DNA of 64,000 nt from an uncultured Lachnospiraceae bacterium (GCA_910579615.1 CAJTUA010000007.1:62001-126000), one strand, 5' to 3'; counted from the first letter of the stretch, positions 1 to 9,152 are shown. A program made the numbers and translations. The notes: a model not told the origin generated them from the letters alone.

Positions 1-1460
1 AAAAGCTGTGCCGCCGTCTCCTTTGAGCCCGTCACAAAACTTGCAAAAATCGTATCGCCCGAAACCGAAAGCGACTGTACAATGCAATCCGTCGGCAGCA
101 TCTGCTCAAGCGCCGCAATCAGCTCATTGAGCTTTGCGTTGTACGACTTTGCGTTCGCGTCAAGCCAGGCAGCCTCCGTCATCGCCGCAACGCTTCTCTC
201 ATATTTCGCATAGATTTCCTGTATGTAAAGATATTTCTCCCGCTCTGTCCGCAGTTCCTCCTGCTTCGTCCGCTCCTCCTCAAGCGCAAGATAGCCGCTG
301 AAAATCAGCGTTCCCGACGCCACAAAAACAAGAATCAGCAACAATATGTACAAGCGCATATTGTCTTTCTTCAGGTTCTTCTGAATCATCTCCTCCGGCA
401 CAAAGCTCGCCGGATTGACCGCCGCGCCCGCGCAGGAAAACATCTCGTCGAGATGTTCCTTTAACTCCGGCGGATATTTCCGGAAGGAAACGCCGTGCAA
501 CGAAGTAATAATCTCAATCGGCAGGCTTAATTCATTGCCCAAAAGGTCGGAAATGCCCATAATCTTTGTACCACGGCCAACCAGATAAATCTTGTCAACC
601 TTGTACTCCTGCTCATTCGCGTTATAATACTCGATAATCCGGTTGATATTGTTGACAAACTGGTACACTTCATCCATCACATCGTCAACCATCTCCACCG
701 CAATATTATTGACATCATCATCGAGCGCCCCCATATTTTTTTTGATGAAGCGCTTTTTACAAATCAAATCATAACATTCCGCAGGGGAAAGCTTCTCAAA
801 ATCGCCGTACCCGCGCAGTACGTCAAGAATGCTTGCAACGCCGAAATTTACATTTCGCTGCATCGCAAGCGCACCGCCGCGCAGAATAGAAACGAGCGTG
901 TTCTGTTGGTTAATCTGCACAACAAAATTGACATCGCCGCCCTGTAAGTGCCGTAAAATCTGATAAGTGGAATTGCCGATATAATCAAGCGCCACAACCG
1001 TCACACCAAGCATTTCCGCCAAACTGTAATAATTCTTGACGAGTGTGAGCGGCGCCGCAAACACCATGATTTTCTTCTGCTTCGTCTCCGGAAGATTTTC
1101 AAGCAGCGAGTAGGTCAGCACATGCTCTGAAATATCCATCGGGAAATACTCGTTCGCCTCCGCTCGCACAATATCCATAATGCGGTTGTCCTTGACCGCC
1201 GGAATCGTCACTTCGCGGCTCAGGATTTTATTGGAAGCCACCGTAAACACGACATTTTTATTCTTAAACTTATTCTGCTTTAACTGGCGGCGCAATTCCT
1301 CCGCAAAACTGGTTTTGTCGCGGATATAGCCGTCCTCGATTGTATTTTCCGGCGTATCGAAGATGACGGACTTGTACACCTTTGTATTTCGCGTTTTGAA
1401 ATCCACTTCGCAAATCTTTGTGTAATACAATCCGATTTCGATTGCTGTCACTCTGCCCAT
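1..1460 (-). CDS. Type IV pilus PilM-PilN fusion-like protein, C-terminus cut by window edge
   Basis: The frame opens at an ATG at 1460 behind a GGAGG ribosome site and stays open for 486 codons to the window edge. The first ~350 residues look like the actin-like ATPase PilM (start MGRVTAIEIGLYYTKICEVD, with a later VGRGTKIMG segment). A single membrane segment follows at about residues 367-390, then a coiled-coil-like stretch and a PilN-like periplasmic part. In most bacteria PilM and PilN are separate proteins of the inner-membrane alignment complex of the type IV pilus; here they appear joined. It lies downstream of pilD on the same strand and is probably the distal part of the pil operon. 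The fusion reading is inference from topology. Confidence 0.75.
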   Translation of the reverse strand, partial: MGRVTAIEIGLYYTKICEVDFKTRNTKVYKSVIFDTPENTIEDGYIRDKTSFAEELRRQLKQNKFKNKNVVFTVASNKILSREVTIPAVKDNRIMDIVRAEANEYFPMDISEHVLTYSLLENLPETKQKKIMVFAAPLTLVKNYYSLAEMLGVTVVALDYIGNSTYQILRHLQGGDVNFVVQINQQNTLVSILRGGALAMQRNVNFGVASILDVLRGYGDFEKLSPAECYDLICKKRFIKKNMGALDDDVNNIAVEMVDDVMDEVYQFVNNINRIIEYYNANEQEYKVDKIYLVGRGTKIMGISDLLGNELSLPIEIITSLHGVSFRKYPPELKEHLDEMFSCAGAAVNPASFVPEEMIQKNLKKDNMRLYILLLILVFVASGTLIFSGYLALEEERTKQEELRTEREKYLYIQEIYAKYERSVAAMTEAAWLDANAKSYNAKLNELIAALEQMLPTDCIVQSLSVSGDTIFASFVTGSKETAAQL

Positions 1461-1538
1461 GTGCGTTTTCCTCCTAATTTCATCTCAACAATTATTATAT
1501 CATTTTCCCTTATAATGTCAATTGCGTCACGCCGCACT

Positions 1539-2354
1539 CTACATCAAAAAACCCAGATACCAGTCCACAATCCTCTCCCCAAACCACATTGCCGTCAGTA
1601 TCCCCGCCGCGAGGTAAGGTCCCATCGCAAGCATACTTTTCGCGCCGGCCAGTTTCATCCGCGCGATATGGATGACGCTGGCATACAAACATCCAAACAG
1701 AAAGCCGGCCAAGTTGCAGCCAAACCCGAGCAGCAGCCCCGTCGCCGCCATCAGCTTGATATCGCCGCCCCCGATGCCGCGCCCGCCCGTCAGTGCGTAG
1801 ACCAACAGCAGAAGCGCCGCCACCCCGAAAAAGCCCGCGACATGGCTCACCCAATGTTCCGCATCAAAAATCGTTGCCACCACACCGAGAATGCCAAGAA
1901 AGACATTGCAGGAAAACGGGATTTCAAAGGTGCGCGCGTCAATCAGGCTTAGGACAAGGAGCGCCGAAATGGCAAAGCAATACAGCACGGTCCGCACCTG
2001 AAAGCCACAGATAAGAAAGGTCGCCACCCACAGCAGCCCGTTTGCCGCCTCAATGATGGGGTACTGCACCGAAATCTTCTCCCCGCATTTGCGGCAGCGC
2101 CCCCTTAGGGCGAGCCAGGAAAACACCGGAACCAGGTCATACCAGCGCAGATGATAGCCGCAGCTCATGCAGTGTGACCGGGTCGTGACAACCGTCTCAT
2201 GCTTCGGGATGCGGTAAATGCAGACGTTTAAGAAGCTGCCGATGACGATACCGAAGGCAAAAATGATAAGGCAGGCGGGGATAAGGATGGGGGTCAGGGT
2301 TGTCGGGAAGATGATGGGCGGGGTTTGTGTCAGGGTCAGGGTCGGTGTTGGCAT
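1539..2354 (-). CDS. pilD: Prepilin peptidase / N-methyltransferase (PilD, A24 family)
   Basis: A 271-residue polytopic membrane enzyme that cleaves the leader of type IV prepilins and methylates the new N-terminus. The N-terminal cytoplasmic loop carries two CxxC pairs (CMSC and CRKC) typical of the bifunctional form. The two catalytic aspartates are in SLIDARTFEIP and in GGGDIKLM, the GxGD motif. I chose the ATG at 2354 because an AAGGAG site lies just upstream; the frame is open further upstream but that part is low-complexity and precedes the first membrane helix. It follows pilA and precedes the pilMN gene. Its obvious local substrate is the pilin at 2643-3101. Confidence 0.92.
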   Translation of the reverse strand: MPTPTLTLTQTPPIIFPTTLTPILIPACLIIFAFGIVIGSFLNVCIYRIPKHETVVTTRSHCMSCGYHLRWYDLVPVFSWLALRGRCRKCGEKISVQYPIIEAANGLLWVATFLICGFQVRTVLYCFAISALLVLSLIDARTFEIPFSCNVFLGILGVVATIFDAEHWVSHVAGFFGVAALLLLVYALTGGRGIGGGDIKLMAATGLLLGFGCNLAGFLFGCLYASVIHIARMKLAGAKSMLAMGPYLAAGILTAMWFGERIVDWYLGFLM

Positions 2355-2550
2355 GGGTGGGGTAAGCTCCTTTTGTGAATTTGCTGGGTTGTGTTCGTGA
2401 TTTTGATGGTATTTTGTAGTGTTCAAGTTTGCTTTGTTTCTGCTTTTGGCTTCCCGGAGGCTTGTGGGAACAAGGCACGGCGGGAAGGAACAAGGCACAA
2501 TTCAAGACTACAAGGGATGTGAGGGGTGGTAATTTGTATATATGTGGTGG

Positions 2551-2617
2551 AAAGAAAAAAGGTCATTTTGCATGTCACTTGAAGACGATGTCTTCTGTCG
2601 TCATGCAAAATGACCTA
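2551..2617 (-). terminator. Intrinsic terminator after pilA
   Basis: A 14-bp perfect inverted repeat (2561-2574 with 2602-2615) encloses a second hairpin (2581-2586 with 2590-2595). Read on the minus strand it is followed by a T-rich tract (2551-2560). It lies just after the pilA stop, so it may reduce transcription into pilD and raise the ratio of pilin to assembly proteins. Confidence 0.85.
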
Positions 2618-2642
2618 AAAAGATAGCTGTTATGGTCTATAA

Positions 2643-3101
2643 TCAAGATCCCGTAACGGGCGAATATGTACCTGTACCTGGTGTCACTTCTACCGAAGTA
2701 GTAACGGAATCTGTTGCTTCAATTTTAATAACAAACACTTGTTTATTATCTGCTTTTACCTCTGGGAACTCACCCATAGTTTCTGCTATTTTTTCCCCTA
2801 GACCAGTTGCTTTTTCATATGTATCTGCCTTTGTTGAAATTCCTTCCTTTAAAACATAATAGGTTGTTGTACCTTCTGCAAACTTATTCCCCTCTGCCAA
2901 ATGATCAGCAATTGCAGTCTGAACCGACGATTTAATCGTTGCTGCATTATTAGTATCCGTGTTCTCACTGGACCTTCCAACCCACTTCATTACCTGTGGC
3001 GCCAACGCAACCGCGATAATCGCCATAATAAGGATGACTACAATCAACTCAACGAGCGAGAAACCCTTATTATCCTTCTTTTTTGCCCATAACTTTTTCA
3101 T
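2643..3101 (-). CDS. pilA: Type IV major pilin
   Basis: A 152-residue prepilin. The short basic leader ends in KKDNKG, followed by FSLVELIVVILIMAIIAVAL: the Gly-Phe cleavage site, Glu at +5 and the hydrophobic assembly helix of type IV pilins. The C-terminal half is a small globular domain with no cysteine pair. The start at 3101 has an AGGAG site nine bases upstream. It has its own strong promoter (3322-3350), a ~215-base leader and a terminator, which fits a highly expressed major subunit. PilD next door should process it. It could instead be a competence-type pseudopilin, but the presence of the PilT retraction ATPase favours a true pilus. Confidence 0.93.
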   Translation of the reverse strand: MKKLWAKKKDNKGFSLVELIVVILIMAIIAVALAPQVMKWVGRSSENTDTNNAATIKSSVQTAIADHLAEGNKFAEGTTTYYVLKEGISTKADTYEKATGLGEKIAETMGEFPEVKADNKQVFVIKIEATDSVTTSVEVTPGTGTYSPVTGS

Positions 3102-3316
3102 GTTCCTTCTCTCCTTTTTGATAGATAATTTTTTGTTTCCCGCAAGCCGCATAACGCTATGTACCATAATCTCCATTTGCTCTGGCGGGCATTTTTCGTT
3201 TCCTGTGGGTTTGCGAACTACAAAGCATCTGCAATCCGCAAACTCACAGTCTTATCGCTTGTACCTGCCATCCTTCGTAAAAGTTGGTGTTGTTTTTTGC
3301 TGTGATGAATATCACG
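3102..3316 (-). promoter_or_regulatory. Long structured 5' leader of pilA
   Basis: About 215 bases separate the predicted transcription start from the pilA ATG. A 13-bp stem with one mismatch (3203-3215 with 3237-3249) closes a 21-base loop. Pilin genes of some clostridia are preceded by c-di-GMP riboswitches, but I do not find the conserved core of either c-di-GMP class. It could stabilise the mRNA or act as a regulatory RNA. Function is unknown. Confidence 0.4.
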
Positions 3317-3321
3317 CTTTT

Positions 3322-3350
3322 ATTATACCTCTAAAAAAGTATTTTTTCAA
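3322..3350 (-). promoter_or_regulatory. Sigma-A-type promoter of pilA
   Basis: On the minus strand TTGAAA (3345-3350) and a perfect TATAAT (3322-3327) are separated by exactly 17 bases. This would start transcription near 3315. Confidence 0.8.
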
Positions 3351-3665
3351 TACTTTTTTCTTCTTTTTCAAATATTTTGTACTTTTTCAGTGCCATTTTC
3401 TGATTTTTCTTCTGTCCGGGCATGTCCGAAAACCGCTTCCCGCACCGCGCGGGAATGCGCCTGTGGATACACTTTGCAACCCACCATTTTATTTTAGCAC
3501 ATTATCCGGAATTTTCAAGAAAGCCACACTGCTTTTTTTGTCACTTTTCATTGTTTTTGTGTCACGTCGCAACATTTTTTCATTCAAAATATACAATTGA
3601 ATTATCAAATTCGTTCGAATGCTTAAAACGCACCGACATCGCCAAAACGCAGCACTCATACCGAA
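3351..3665. other. Noncoding stretch between pilA promoter and Rpn pseudogene
   Basis: An AT-rich region with no convincing gene. The only structure I see is a 7-bp hairpin (3437-3443 with 3449-3455), without a T tract. Confidence 0.5.
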
Positions 3666-4650
3666 TCATTCGGCTTTCAATTGGCGGTACAGCGGCAGTA
3701 TCACTTCCTGTGTTTCCTCCAGTTCATCCGCAATCTGCGCCAGGGATTTCCCCTTATCTATTTTTTTCTTTATTAGCGCAAGGAGGGTCTGCTCCCGACC
3801 TTGTTCCAAGCCTTGCTCCAAGCCTTGTTCCCGGCCTTGCTCCAAGCCTTGTTCCCGACCTTGCTCCAAGCCTTGCTCCAAGCCTTGTTCCCGGCCTCGC
3901 TCCAACGCTTCCTCCTCAATCCCTTCCCCTAAATTGCACATAATATTCACCTCCTCCTTTACATCCTGCTCCAACGGAATCGCATATTCCCTGTCCATGA
4001 TTTCCAATTTCTTCCCGGCTGCCATCCTCTTTGAAAACAGCGCACCCAACAGCCGATGTAACCGATGCCCTGCCTCCGCGCCCGATACTTCTTTCGCCAG
4101 TTCTACAAATAATATATTGATTAAATCCGTGCCGCCGGTTAAACCTGCCTTGCCAAAAGCGCAGTCATCCACCAGATGTATGCTGTGCAGACTGTCCTCC
4201 GGCATGTTCATGCAAATCCAGATGCTGTAAACCCGCTTTATCCCGTCGTAATCGCTCCTGTCAAATTCTTTCGTCTTCTGGGAGGAAATCATCCGGCACG
4301 CGTAATAAACTGCCCTGTTCGGGAGTTGGTACCCCGCTGGTTTTTTCTTCTGCGCTTCTACATTTACGATGATTTTCATCCGGAACTTTGTCTTCCGTAT
4401 TGTTCCCGGTAATCTGTTCCATATTTCTCTCACCGTTCGTCTCCCCCGGCTCTACCGAAACGGAAGAAATCCGAATGTCATTTTCAATGCATCCGATAAT
4501 CGTCTGAATGCTCTCTTCCTTAAATTCCGCAACGGCTTCCTGCAAAATATACGCCAGAATATACTTGTTGCCCAACAGCCGCTTTGCCCTCGCGTCATAC
4601 TGCGCCTTGTCCTTTGCAGCTTTTATTTCTCTTTCAATGTTTGAATTCAT
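3666..4650 (-). pseudogene. Frameshifted Rpn-family PD-(D/E)XK nuclease (PDDEXK_2 type)
   Basis: Two overlapping frames together make one Rpn/transposase-like nuclease. The upstream frame starts at 4650 (MNSNIEREIKAAKDKAQYDA, after GGGGG) and reads to about 4390. The family core then continues in another frame (MKIIVNVEAQKKKPAGYQLP, then YYACRM and KRVYSIWICM). The break falls at EDKVPD/MKIIV, inside the nuclease core, where relatives read straight through. A Gln/Glu/Arg-rich run of four-residue repeats (REQG/LEQG, 12-bp DNA repeats at about 3790-3905) precedes a short C-terminal domain. The family promotes recombination and has been linked to phage restriction. It sits inside the pil locus, so it was probably inserted there. 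A programmed shift cannot be excluded. Confidence 0.75.
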
Positions 4651-4692
4651 GCAACCCCCTTTTTCCTTTGCTGCCCACAGCATGCCCCAAAT

Positions 4693-4779
4693 TCATTCAG
4701 CCTTCAACTGACAGTACAACGGCAGAACCACTTCCTGTGTTTCTTCCAGTTCATCCGCAATCTGCGCCAGGGGATATCC
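4693..4779 (-). pseudogene. 3' stub of a second Rpn-family gene
   Basis: The minus strand reads LAQIADELEETQEVVLPLYC followed by QLKAE and a stop, almost identical to the C-terminus of the Rpn pseudogene just downstream (LAQIADELEETQEVILPLYR). The DNA matches closely too. Nothing upstream resembles the rest of the gene, so it is a decayed tandem copy or a recombination scar next to the pilC stop. Confidence 0.8.
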
Positions 4780-4840
4780 TTACCGTGCTCTGTCTGGTCA
4801 TAACCACACCCCATGCAAACCGGAGGAATCAATAATTCCC

Positions 4841-6055
4841 TTACAGATTATCCATATTGCTGTACATATCAATCATCGGCATATACATCGCAAGCACGAG
4901 GAATGCCACAATCCCGCCCATCACGACAATAATCATCGGCTCCATCGCCGCCGACAGGCTCTGTGTCTGGATTTCGACCTCCTCCTCGTAATACTCCGCC
5001 ACCTTTGTCAGCATCTCCTCAATATTTCCGGTCTCCTCGCCAATGCTTAGCATATGGCAGACCATCGGCGGGAACAGCTCGCATTCCTTCACCGCTTTTG
5101 ACAGGCTTACCCCCTGCTCCACTTCGGTTTTCGCTTCTTCCAGGGCATCCTTGAACAGGATATTGCTCATCGAGCGCGCGGTAATCGTAAGCGACTCCGA
5201 GAGCGACATACCGGAACTGACCAGGGTGCTCAGCGTGCGCGCAAACATCGCACTCGCATTCTTAACGTTCATTTTCCCGAACATTGGCATCTTGATGAAC
5301 AGATGCCCAAACGCATGCTTGCCAAGGTCCGTCGCCGCAAAAAGGCGCACCGAGACAACCACAATCGCCACGGCCGCAACCAGCACATACCAGCGGTTCA
5401 TAAGGAAATCCGAAAATGCCATGACAACTTTCGTGATTCCCGGCAAATCCGAACCCATATCCGCAAACATATTCGCAAACTGCGGGAATACGACCACCGA
5501 CATAATAATGACCACCACAAGGGCAACGCAAATCAGCACGATGGGATAAATCATCGCCTTTTTCACAAGCGCCTTTGTGCGCGCAGACTTCTCAAAATGC
5601 GTTGCCATGCGGGCAAACGCCTTATCCATGCTTCCCGAAGCCTCCCCGGCATCCACGAGGTTAATCAGGACATCCGGGAATACCTTCGGGTTTAAACGCA
5701 TTGCATTGCCGAGCGTCTCACCCTGCTCCACGGCGGTCACCGTCTCAAAGAGCGCCTTCTTAAAAGCCTTATTCTCTGTCTGCTCCGAGAGCATCTTAAG
5801 CGCTTCAACAATCGTGACCCCGGCATTTAAGATGCTCTGGAACTGTCTGCAGAATACCGCCAGCTCCCTCGGCTTTACCGCCGCGCCAAGGCTGATGTTG
5901 ATATCACGGCTTAATACCCCCGCCGGGGTAATGGAAATCGGGAGCAGCCCGTCCTTTTTTAGGAGCGCCTTTGCCTTCGCCTCATCCCCCGCCTCAATAT
6001 TCCCTTTTTTCTCTTTTCCCTGCGGTGTCACCGCAACATATGTATACTGCCCCAT
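4841..6055 (-). CDS. pilC: Type IV pilus inner-membrane platform protein PilC
   Basis: A 404-residue GspF-family protein with two homologous halves. It starts MGQYTYVAVTPQGKEKKG, a typical N-terminal domain. The halves carry FCRQFQSILNAGVTIVEALK and FARTLSTLVSSGMSLSESLT, each followed by hydrophobic membrane segments. The C-terminal helix precedes MYSNMDNL. PilC is the platform on which PilB and PilT act to extrude or retract the pilus. The start at 6055 has an AGGAGG site. It follows pilT by 24 bases. The Rpn debris lies between it and pilA. Confidence 0.95.
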   Translation of the reverse strand: MGQYTYVAVTPQGKEKKGNIEAGDEAKAKALLKKDGLLPISITPAGVLSRDINISLGAAVKPRELAVFCRQFQSILNAGVTIVEALKMLSEQTENKAFKKALFETVTAVEQGETLGNAMRLNPKVFPDVLINLVDAGEASGSMDKAFARMATHFEKSARTKALVKKAMIYPIVLICVALVVVIIMSVVVFPQFANMFADMGSDLPGITKVVMAFSDFLMNRWYVLVAAVAIVVVSVRLFAATDLGKHAFGHLFIKMPMFGKMNVKNASAMFARTLSTLVSSGMSLSESLTITARSMSNILFKDALEEAKTEVEQGVSLSKAVKECELFPPMVCHMLSIGEETGNIEEMLTKVAEYYEEEVEIQTQSLSAAMEPMIIVVMGGIVAFLVLAMYMPMIDMYSNMDNL

Positions 6056-6079
6056 AGGCGATTTTCCTCCTGCCTGCCA

Positions 6080-7135
6080 TCAATACAGCTTCCTCTCAAG
6101 CGTAAACGGGTCCTGTGCGAACGTCAGCGCCCGCTCCGCGTCAATCTTGCGCCGCAAATACAAATCATAAATCGCATCGTCCATCGTCTGCATTCCAAGC
6201 TTCTTGCTTGTCTGGATAATCGAGTCAATCTGGTGCGTCTTCGCCTCGCGAATCAGGTTTTTGATTGCGACGGTCGCGTGCATAACCTCAAACGCCGCCA
6301 CGCGCCCCTTGCCGTCCTGCAAAGGAATCAGCTGCTGCGAGATGACCGCCTCTAAGACGCTTGCGAGCTGGATTCGGATTTGCTGCTGCTGATGCGGCGG
6401 GAACACGTCAATCACACGGTCGATTGTGCTCGCGGCACCGATGGTATGCAAGGTCGAAAATACGAGATGCCCCGTCTCCGCCGCCGTAATCGCCGTCGAG
6501 ATGGTATCAAGGTCACGCATCTCCCCGACCAGGATGACATCCGGGTCCTCGCGCAGCGCGGCGCGCAGTGCCTGCGAATAGCCCTGTGAGTCCAGCCCGA
6601 TTTCCCTTTGGTTTACCACGGATTTCTTGTGGTTGTGCAGATACTCAATCGGGTCCTCCAGCGTGATAATATGCGAATTGTAAATCGTATTGATAATGTC
6701 AATGAGCGACGCGAGCGTCGTTGATTTTCCGCTTCCGGTCGGTCCTGTCACAAGCACGAGCCCGCGCTTTCTCCCGGTCAGCTCCACCACGGAATCCGGA
6801 ATGCCAAGCTCGGATGCCTGCGGCACCGTCGTGCCGACAAGACGCATGACAAACGCATACGAACCGCGCTGCTTGAAGACATTGACGCGGTAGCGCCCAA
6901 GCCCTGCGATGGAGTAGGCGTAATCCGCCTCCCCCTTCTCCGCTAACGTCTTTTTTACCTGCTCCGACATCGTCGGGGTTATCACCGCCTCCACATCCGC
7001 TGGAAGCATACGCGGGTAATCCGTATCAGTCAGCTCGCCGTGCACGCGGATTTTGGGCGGGATTCCGACGGTCACATGCAAATCCGATGCCCCCCGCTCC
7101 TTCGCGGTGTGCAGTAAGTCCTCTATTGTTATCAT
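6080..7135 (-). CDS. pilT: Pilus retraction ATPase PilT
   Basis: A 351-residue hexameric ATPase that powers pilus retraction. It has the N-terminal SDLHVTVGIPPKIRVHGEL segment, Walker A GPTGSGKSTT, the Asp box (TLEDPIEYLH), Walker B region REDPDVILVGEMRD and the His box (GHLVFSTLHT). Length and the MITIEDLLHTAKERGASDLH start match PilT rather than PilB. It lies 38 bases after pilB and 24 before pilC, so the three form one unit. Its presence argues that the pili retract and could support twitching, adhesion or DNA uptake; the latter fits with the comM-like gene and dprA elsewhere in the window. Confidence 0.96.
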   Translation of the reverse strand: MITIEDLLHTAKERGASDLHVTVGIPPKIRVHGELTDTDYPRMLPADVEAVITPTMSEQVKKTLAEKGEADYAYSIAGLGRYRVNVFKQRGSYAFVMRLVGTTVPQASELGIPDSVVELTGRKRGLVLVTGPTGSGKSTTLASLIDIINTIYNSHIITLEDPIEYLHNHKKSVVNQREIGLDSQGYSQALRAALREDPDVILVGEMRDLDTISTAITAAETGHLVFSTLHTIGAASTIDRVIDVFPPHQQQQIRIQLASVLEAVISQQLIPLQDGKGRVAAFEVMHATVAIKNLIREAKTHQIDSIIQTSKKLGMQTMDDAIYDLYLRRKIDAERALTFAQDPFTLERKLY

Positions 7136-7173
7136 GTTGTTACCTCCTGTTCCAAGTTTTGCACCGCCCCTTT

Positions 7174-8892
7174 TTACTGGTCTTCATTTGAATATGCAAT
7201 CCTCTTTAATTCCGCAACCGAGGTAACCCCCTCGCGCACAAGCCTTGCGGCGCTCATCTTCAGCGTGCTCATGCCGTCCGCAAGCGCAATCCTCTCTATC
7301 TCCGCCGCATCCGCATTCTTTGCAATCGCGTGCTTTAAACGGTTCGTCACACGCATAATCTCGTACACACCGATTCGCCCGCGGTATCCGCTCTCATTGC
7401 ACTGGTTGCACCCGCATGGCGCGTAAATCCGAAGTTCCTCCTGCTCCGGCACGCCAAGCAATTTCTTTTCCGCGTTGCTTGCAAGCTTCTCCCGCTTGCA
7501 GTCGCACAGCCTCCTCACAAGGCGCTGCGCGATAACGCCAACCGTCGCGTCCGCAATCAGGTATGGCTCAATCCCCATGTCCGCGAGACGCGAAATCGTA
7601 TTCGCCGCACTGTTCGTATGCAGTGTGCTGACAACAAGATGCCCTGTGATTGACGCGGTGACCGCGATGCTTGCCGTTTCCGCGTCACGTATCTCACCGA
7701 TCATGATGATGTCCGGGTCCTGGCGCAAAATGGAGCGCAGCGCCGCCGCAAAGGTCATCTCCGCCTTCGGGTTCACCTGCACCTGGTTGATGCCGTCAAT
7801 GTTCGCCTCGACCGGGTCTTCTACGGTAATAATATTGACATCCTCTTTGTTCAACTCGCTTAGCGCTGTATAAAGCGTCGTTGATTTTCCGCTTCCGGTC
7901 GGACCCGTGACAAGGATAATCCCGTTCGGGTTCTGCAAAATCCTGTCAAACTGCTCAAGCTCGCGCGGCGAAAAACCAAGGCGGCTCTTCTCCTTTGTCA
8001 GCGTCATTTTCGACGTGAGACGCATAACGATTTTCTCGCCGTACACCGTCGGCAGAATCGAGACACGGATATCGTACTCCGTGCGGTCCACAATGTGCGT
8101 GATGCGCCCATCCTGCGGCTTTCTTTTTTCCGAGATATCCATGCCGCCGATAATCTTGACGCGCGCGACAATCGCCGAGAGCATATTGATTGGGTAGGTA
8201 CTGTGCTCCATCAGCATACCGTCAATGCGGAAACGCACGCGGATGCGTGTCTCTAGCGGCTCAATATGGATATCGCTCGCCCTCATGCGCGCCGCCTGCT
8301 CAATCGTGGAGCTCACGAGGATGACAATCGGGGAATTCTGGATTTCCTCGTCATTTACCGTGCTCTCCTCCTCGCGGTAGCGCTCCGCCCGCTCACGGTT
8401 AAACATCTCTGCCACCGCCTGTGTCTCGGCACTCCCGTAATAGCGGTCAATCGCCGCCAAAATATCCGATGCCGTCGCCACCACCGGTTCAATCTGTAAA
8501 TTCGTGATAATGGAGAGGTCATCCGTCGCGACAAGGTCCATCGGGTCTGCCATCGCCACGCGCAGATAACCGGAATGCTCCTGGTTGAACTCAAACGGCA
8601 TAATCGTGTATTTTTTTAACAATGTCGAGTCCGGAATCAGCGAGATGACATCCTGCGGGATACGGATTGCGCGCAAATCGACATATTCCATGCCAAGCTG
8701 CTCCTTTAATGCGCCAGCAATCTCCTCCTCCGTTGTAAAATTCATCTCCATCAAGGTCGCACCGAGCTTCTGGCGCGTCTGTTTCTGCTTGTCGAGCGCC
8801 TTCATCAACTGATCCTGCGTGATTACACCGGCATCGATTAAAAGGTCCCCAAGCCTCTTTTTCCTTCTTCCGATTTTCTCCCCAAGTATCAT
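7174..8892 (-). CDS. pilB: Pilus extension ATPase PilB
   Basis: A 572-residue GspE/PilB ATPase that drives pilus assembly. The N-terminal MshEN-like domain (RLGDLLIDAGVITQDQLMKA) is present; this type of domain binds c-di-GMP in some homologues. Then come ASDIHIEPLE, Walker A GPTGSGKSTT, the Asp box TVEDPVE, Walker B RQDPDIIMIGEIRD and a cysteine-rich zinc segment (CDC then CGCNQC). I chose the ATG at 8892, which has AAAGAGG seven bases upstream, over a TTG 21 bases earlier. It is the first gene of the pil operon and has a clear promoter at 8966-8994. Confidence 0.95.
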   Translation of the reverse strand: MILGEKIGRRKKRLGDLLIDAGVITQDQLMKALDKQKQTRQKLGATLMEMNFTTEEEIAGALKEQLGMEYVDLRAIRIPQDVISLIPDSTLLKKYTIMPFEFNQEHSGYLRVAMADPMDLVATDDLSIITNLQIEPVVATASDILAAIDRYYGSAETQAVAEMFNRERAERYREEESTVNDEEIQNSPIVILVSSTIEQAARMRASDIHIEPLETRIRVRFRIDGMLMEHSTYPINMLSAIVARVKIIGGMDISEKRKPQDGRITHIVDRTEYDIRVSILPTVYGEKIVMRLTSKMTLTKEKSRLGFSPRELEQFDRILQNPNGIILVTGPTGSGKSTTLYTALSELNKEDVNIITVEDPVEANIDGINQVQVNPKAEMTFAAALRSILRQDPDIIMIGEIRDAETASIAVTASITGHLVVSTLHTNSAANTISRLADMGIEPYLIADATVGVIAQRLVRRLCDCKREKLASNAEKKLLGVPEQEELRIYAPCGCNQCNESGYRGRIGVYEIMRVTNRLKHAIAKNADAAEIERIALADGMSTLKMSAARLVREGVTSVAELKRIAYSNEDQ

Positions 8893-8965
8893 ATCCGTAC
8901 CTCTTTCCCGCAAACCACTGCCATCCCGCAGCCCCTGCGCCGAATCTCTTTTTTCATCGAATTAA

Positions 8966-8994
8966 ATTGTATCACAATTACCGTTCATAAACAA
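8966..8994 (-). promoter_or_regulatory. Sigma-A-type promoter of the pilB operon
   Basis: Minus-strand TTGTTT (8989-8994), 17-base spacer and TACAAT (8966-8971). It is about 75 bases upstream of pilB and divergent from the promoter at 9124-9152; the 8893-9237 gap otherwise holds nothing I can name. Confidence 0.75.
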
Positions 8995-9123
8995 GTTTTA
9001 TCTGCCATATTTTTTTATTGTACCGAATTTCATCGCAGCGTACCCGCGCATCCTGGCAGTGCACATCGGCACACCAAAACGGTCGGGGCATTTATAAAGA
9101 CTTCATAAAATCAAATTTTTTGC

Positions 9124-9152
9124 TTGAAGTCATGAATTTTCTGTCGTATAAT
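9124..9152 (+). promoter_or_regulatory. Sigma-A-type promoter of the activase-like gene
   Basis: TTGAAG (9124-9129), 17-base spacer, then a perfect TATAAT (9147-9152). It lies about 85 bases upstream of the start codon and follows an AT-rich tract. Confidence 0.78.

Noticed and set aside
3102..3316. c-di-GMP riboswitch before pilA
   Set aside because: I could not find the conserved core of either c-di-GMP riboswitch class, so only a structured leader is reported.
3790..3905. Short tandem repeats as a CRISPR or mobile element
   Set aside because: The 12-base units encode the REQG/LEQG repeats of the Rpn protein family.
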